Origin: Streptomyces sp. Je 1-369
GTDB lineage: Bacteria; Actinomycetota; Actinomycetes; Streptomycetales; Streptomycetaceae
Assembly: GCF_026810505.1 (NCBI RefSeq)
Contig: NZ_CP101750.1
Coordinates: 8,606,515-8,670,514 of the forward strand
Direction of reading: 5' to 3'
DNA length: 64,000 nucleotides
In this document: positions 63,321 to 64,000 of the stretch, piece by piece
Layout of the letters: the number at the start of each line of letters is the position of its first letter
Position numbering within the stretch: the first letter of the stretch is position 1
Notes under the pieces: model-generated
What the model saw: the letters and a program-made list of their open reading frames with translations, nothing else
Told to the model about the DNA's origin: nothing
Database searches by the model: none
Position numbers and translations under genes: made by a program

Positions 63321-64000
63321 ATGCCTAGGCTATGCAAGCCGTCAGTGCGTGTGCCGGAATACGTCATCACAGCGGAAGAGACGCTCCAATTCGCCGAGAA
63401 GGCCCACGCCGGAAAGCCGCAGCTTCCCCTGGCGCTGCGCCTGATCCGTAACACGGGGGTGCTGAAGCGGCATATCGTGCAGCCCATCGAGCAGACCCTG
63501 GCACACCCCGGCCTGACCGAGCGCAACCGCATCTACGAGGCGGAGTCCAAAAAGCGCACCCCCGAGGTCGTCGAGGAGGCCCTGGCCAACGCCGAGGTCA
63601 GCGCCCGGGACATCGACGCGATCATCTACGTGTCGTGCACCGGGTTCCTGATGCCCTCGCTGACCGCCTGGCTCATCAACAAGATGGGCTTCCGCTCCGA
63701 CACCCGCCAGATCCCCATCTCCCAGCTGGGCTGCGCGGCCGGCGGCGCCGCCATCAACCGCGCCCACGACTTCTGCGTGGCCCACCCCGGCAGCAACGTC
63801 CTGATCGTCTCCTGCGAGCTGTGCTCACTGTGCTACCAGCCCGACATGGACGACATCGGCTCGCTGCTCTCGGACGGCCTGTTCGGCGACGCGGTCGCCG
63901 CCGCCGTGGTGCGCGGCATCGGCGGCACCGGCATCGAGCTGGAGCGCAACTCCTCCTACCTCATCCCCCACACCGAGGACTGGATCTCCTACTCGGTGCG
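63321..64000 (+). CDS. type III polyketide synthase, RppA-like (partial, cut by window end)
   Basis: The first 226 codons of a chalcone-synthase-fold enzyme from ATG 63321. Family marks: ALRLIRNTGVLKRHIVQP, YVSCTGFLMPSLTAWLINKMGF, and the nucleophile Cys in ISQLGCAAGGAAINRAHDF near residue 138. ELCSLCYQPDMDDIGSLLSDGLFGDAVAAAVVRG follows. The sequence is close to RppA, which makes 1,3,6,8-tetrahydroxynaphthalene from five malonyl-CoA. The His/Asn of the triad lie past the window edge. It is preceded by 2.5 kb of repeat-rich DNA. SARP 2 and the aromatase lie upstream in the same direction. Confidence 0.88.
   Translation, partial: MPRLCKPSVRVPEYVITAEETLQFAEKAHAGKPQLPLALRLIRNTGVLKRHIVQPIEQTLAHPGLTERNRIYEAESKKRTPEVVEEALANAEVSARDIDAIIYVSCTGFLMPSLTAWLINKMGFRSDTRQIPISQLGCAAGGAAINRAHDFCVAHPGSNVLIVSCELCSLCYQPDMDDIGSLLSDGLFGDAVAAAVVRGIGGTGIELERNSSYLIPHTEDWISYSV

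Overview
The window is Streptomyces chromosomal DNA. It has very high GC, GTG, TTG and ATG starts with purine-rich ribosome sites, SARP and gamma-butyrolactone regulators, a bldA-type TTA codon and a Tap-like telomere-protein relative. Many decayed genes, two near-identical MITE copies and long non-coding stretches suggest an accessory or chromosome-arm location (inference).

Layout. 1-11.6 kb: an APH-type kinase, two small unknown proteins, a large AfsR-type SARP regulator, a broken methyltransferase, an HTH gene coupled to a Tap-like gene, a serine hydrolase, and a short set of GNAT/FemAB-like acyltransferase, DegT-type aminotransferase and SRPBCC protein. 11.7-12.4 kb: a P450 remnant with a 214-bp MITE at its stop codon. 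12.8-19.4 kb: regulator and exporter genes (TetR; MarR with divergent MFS pump; O-methyltransferase with TTA codon 2; ArsR with MFS). 19.2-27.7 kb: a membrane-tethered sigma-like protein, a long-form argininosuccinate synthase under a probable ARG box, an acyltransferase-3/GNAT pair, and a MEDS-STAS/anti-sigma-kinase pair ending in the second MITE. 27.9-36.6 kb: a minus-strand operon of two giant uncharacterised proteins and a secreted trypsin-like protease; the first gene is frameshifted by a 53-bp tandem duplication. 37-42.9 kb: PNPOx-like protein, DUF574 methyltransferase, SDR/MarR pair, DIP1984 protein and unknown proteins. 42.9-45.5 kb: remnants around an isoprenyl-synthase-like gene.

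45.5-64 kb looks like the regulatory edge of a polyketide cluster. It holds an AfsA-family butyrolactone synthase, a HAD-like protein and an ArpA/ScbR-type receptor with ARE-like sites between them, then an AraC gene cut by a stop codon, a deleted amidase gene, two cupins, two small SARPs (one with an Ala/Pro/Val insertion inside its DNA-binding domain), a di-domain aromatase/cyclase, a SnoaL-like/TetR divergent pair, and the start of an RppA-like type III PKS cut by the window end. A plausible chain is butyrolactone, receptor, SARPs, polyketide genes. Between 52.4 and 63.3 kb only about 36% of the DNA is coding; the rest is GC-rich, repeat-laden spacer, which is very unusual for Streptomyces.

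Most novel: the giant-protein/protease operon with its reversible-looking duplication; the Tap-like protein with family-B polymerase-like motifs; the MITE pair at stop codons; and the spacer-rich SARP/PKS region.
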